Positions 7,048 to 7,619 of a stretch of 7,619 nt of DNA are shown here, piece by piece. How positions within the stretch are numbered: the stretch's first letter is position 1; the number at the start of each line of letters is the position of its first letter. Where the stretch lies: contig CAVFYJ010000126.1 in NCBI GenBank assembly GCA_963626545.1, positions 1 to 7,619 of the forward strand, read 5' to 3'. A program made the position numbers and the translations under genes. Source of the DNA: Anthropogastromicrobium sp963626545. Its GTDB lineage: Bacteria; Bacillota; Clostridia; Lachnospirales; Lachnospiraceae. The notes below the pieces were generated by a model. That model had not been told where the DNA came from. It was given only the letters and a program-made list of their open reading frames with translations, and did no database searches.

Positions 7048-7159
7048 CATAGTATACTTGTCTATCTCGTCTAACGATACCTTGGACAACAGTTATCTGA
7101 ACGGTTAAACTCAAACTATTAAACTATTGTCTTATTTGTCCTTTGTTTTACCTACTTTT

Positions 7160-7176
7160 ATTCAGATAATCTGAAT
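7160..7176. repeat. 17-bp perfect inverted repeat in the larE leader
   Basis: ATTCAGA-TAA-TCTGAAT, arms of 7 bp around a 3-bp spacer, sits about 50-66 bp downstream of the predicted transcription start. It can act as an RNA hairpin or as a roadblock operator for a repressor; the sequence does not decide. Confidence 0.45.
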
Positions 7177-7231
7177 TGATGCACTCTTCTGAGTACCGAG
7201 CATGCTTCATGCGTGCCACAAAAGTGCGTTT

Positions 7232-7260
7232 ATTATAACACATTTGCGATATGCTGTAAA
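7232..7260 (-). promoter_or_regulatory. Near-consensus sigma-A-type promoter for the lar operon
   Basis: On the minus strand the -35 box TTTACA (7260-7255) and a perfect -10 box TATAAT (7237-7232) are separated by exactly 17 bases. Transcription should start near 7225 and run leftward through the leader into larE. The promoter lies just downstream of the stop of the upstream gene remnant. Confidence 0.7.
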
Positions 7261-7271
7261 CTTAAATTTTT

Positions 7272-7406
7272 TCATTCACTTAACAATTTACAGATTTTCT
7301 CTGCCTCTTCCTTTGAAATCGCCTGTTTTTTCTGCATTGCGTTGATCATTTCTGAAACCTTTCCGCCATACCAGAAGTTTACCTCGCGCTCCCACACGTA
7401 ATGAAA
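7272..7406 (-). pseudogene. C-terminal gene remnant, resembles BlaI/MecI/CopY-type repressor
   Basis: A frame of 44 codons ends in TGA at 7272-7274 and looks coding, with well-behaved residues such as VNFWYGGKVSEMINAM followed by ISKEEAEKICKLL. This order (aromatic-GG/GS, V-S-x-M/L, then an S-x-E-E helix ending LL) resembles the C-terminal dimerisation end of BlaI/MecI-family repressors, which are normally about 120-130 residues. The N-terminal winged-helix part is missing. Upstream the frame runs into the 99-bp palindrome, where a GTG at 7439 is possible before an in-frame stop, but the palindrome-derived residues look non-protein-like. No ribosome site supports a start. It is probably a broken gene cut at the palindrome border; a 55-residue small protein is a less likely alternative. 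Confidence 0.35.
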
Positions 7407-7505
7407 GTTACAGTTCCCAGGACGTCCACCTCGTCCCACTGATTCGTCAAATCTTCATGCAAGCATGAGATTTATCCGAATCTAATGGGACGTGTGAACT
7501 GTAAC
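7407..7505. repeat. 99-bp imperfect palindrome with 10-bp perfect terminal arms (MITE-like)
   Basis: Terminal arms gttacagttc (7407-7416) and gaactgtaac (7496-7505) are perfect complements. Inside, cgtccca pairs with tgggacg (7432-7438 with 7486-7492) and gattcg with cgaatc (7441-7446 with 7477-7482). Near the centre, aaatc-t-tcatgc pairs with gcatga-gattt (7449-7460 with 7463-7473, one bulge), around a 2-base loop. The whole can fold as one long interrupted hairpin in DNA or RNA. It encodes nothing evident. It separates a gene remnant from the tRNA terminator and touches the terminator's T-run. Size and symmetry suit a miniature inverted-repeat element or similar dispersed repeat; no clear target-site duplication is visible because both flanks are A-rich. 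Confidence 0.6.
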
Positions 7506-7539
7506 AAAAAAAAGAGCCATAGGCGTATCACCCATGACT
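7506..7539 (-). terminator. Intrinsic terminator downstream of tRNA-Arg
   Basis: On the minus strand agtcatggg (7539-7531) pairs along its whole length with cctatggct (7523-7515), with two G-U pairs and a 7-base loop. A C and eight T (7513-7506) follow. It lies 12 bp after the tRNA 3' end and should end the tRNA transcript. Confidence 0.8.
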
Positions 7540-7551
7540 TCTCATCTTTAA

Positions 7552-7619
<68 letters not shown>

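Larger units (their letters stand above)
6922..7225 (-). promoter_or_regulatory. Long structured 5' leader of the lar operon (candidate attenuator or orphan riboswitch)
   Basis: Between the promoter and larE lie about 300 nt of predicted transcript. Visible elements, in transcript order, are: a stem gcactttt/aagagtgc (7220-7227 with 7181-7188) enclosing a small gcatg/catgc hairpin (7200-7212); a perfect 7+3+7 hairpin (7160-7176); a 10-bp stem (7122-7131 with 7085-7094, one G-U); and a strong terminator (7006-7047). The heptamer aaggtat occurs twice in the RNA (7083-7077 and 7047-7041). Both copies can pair with the same terminator 3' arm, and the second copy is part of the terminator itself. 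This offers a possible switch between structures. A 20-codon frame (MKHARYSEECINSDYLNKSR, 7206 to 7144) lies in the leader but has no good ribosome site. I saw no T-box core or NiCo riboswitch core. Folding here was done by eye. Confidence 0.5.

Noticed and set aside
6922..7225. T-box or NiCo riboswitch in the larE leader
   Set aside because: The T-box core (GGTGG-ACC type) and the conserved NiCo sequences I know were not found by eye. Left as an unassigned leader.
7213..7401. + strand frame of 62 codons opposite the gene remnant
   Set aside because: No ribosome site, AT-driven composition with many Phe/Cys, and it lies across the lar promoter in the wrong direction.

Overview
The window reads as part of a low-to-moderate GC Gram-positive chromosome, most likely a gut-type Clostridia of the Lachnospiraceae. 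The grounds are strong AAGGAGG-type ribosome sites, a tRNA gene without an encoded CCA, and an XRE regulator of a style common in that group. The assignment is inference from family resemblance; no search was run.

Left edge (1-458): the tail of an XRE helix-turn-helix regulator on the + strand, open at the window edge and apparently cut short at its 3' end. Its stop codon lies in a perfect 19-bp tandem duplication. Right of it, everything through 6.9 kb is one minus-strand gene cluster.

Minus-strand operon (read right to left, about 7225 to 459): larE - larB - larC - substrate-binding protein - permease - permease. LarB, LarE and LarC build the nickel-pincer nucleotide (NPN) cofactor of lactate racemase and other LarA-family enzymes. 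LarB makes pyridinium-3,5-biscarboxylate mononucleotide, LarE thiolates it, and LarC inserts nickel. The downstream Opp/Nik-type binding protein and two permeases most simply import nickel (or a nickel chelate) for LarC. The cluster is tight: larB and larC abut, the two permease genes overlap by 41 bp, and the gaps are 19-59 bp. Neither an ATPase pair (NikD/NikE type) nor the apo-racemase larA is present, so both must be supplied from elsewhere if the system works.

Regulatory region (6922-7260): a near-consensus minus-strand promoter (TTTACA, 17 bp, TATAAT) drives a leader of about 300 nt. The leader contains several stem-loops and a strong intrinsic terminator ahead of larE. This looks like an attenuation-type control element. 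I do not recognise it as a known riboswitch; T-box and NiCo core sequences were not seen.

Right edge (7272-7619): a 44-codon gene remnant resembling the C-terminus of BlaI/MecI-type repressors ends abruptly at a 99-bp imperfect palindrome with 10-bp perfect terminal arms (MITE-like). The palindrome abuts the T-run of an intrinsic terminator that follows a tRNA-Arg(TCT) gene, whose first six bases lie outside the window. The most interesting items are the larE leader, the ATPase-less nickel operon and the palindrome/gene-remnant/tRNA junction.
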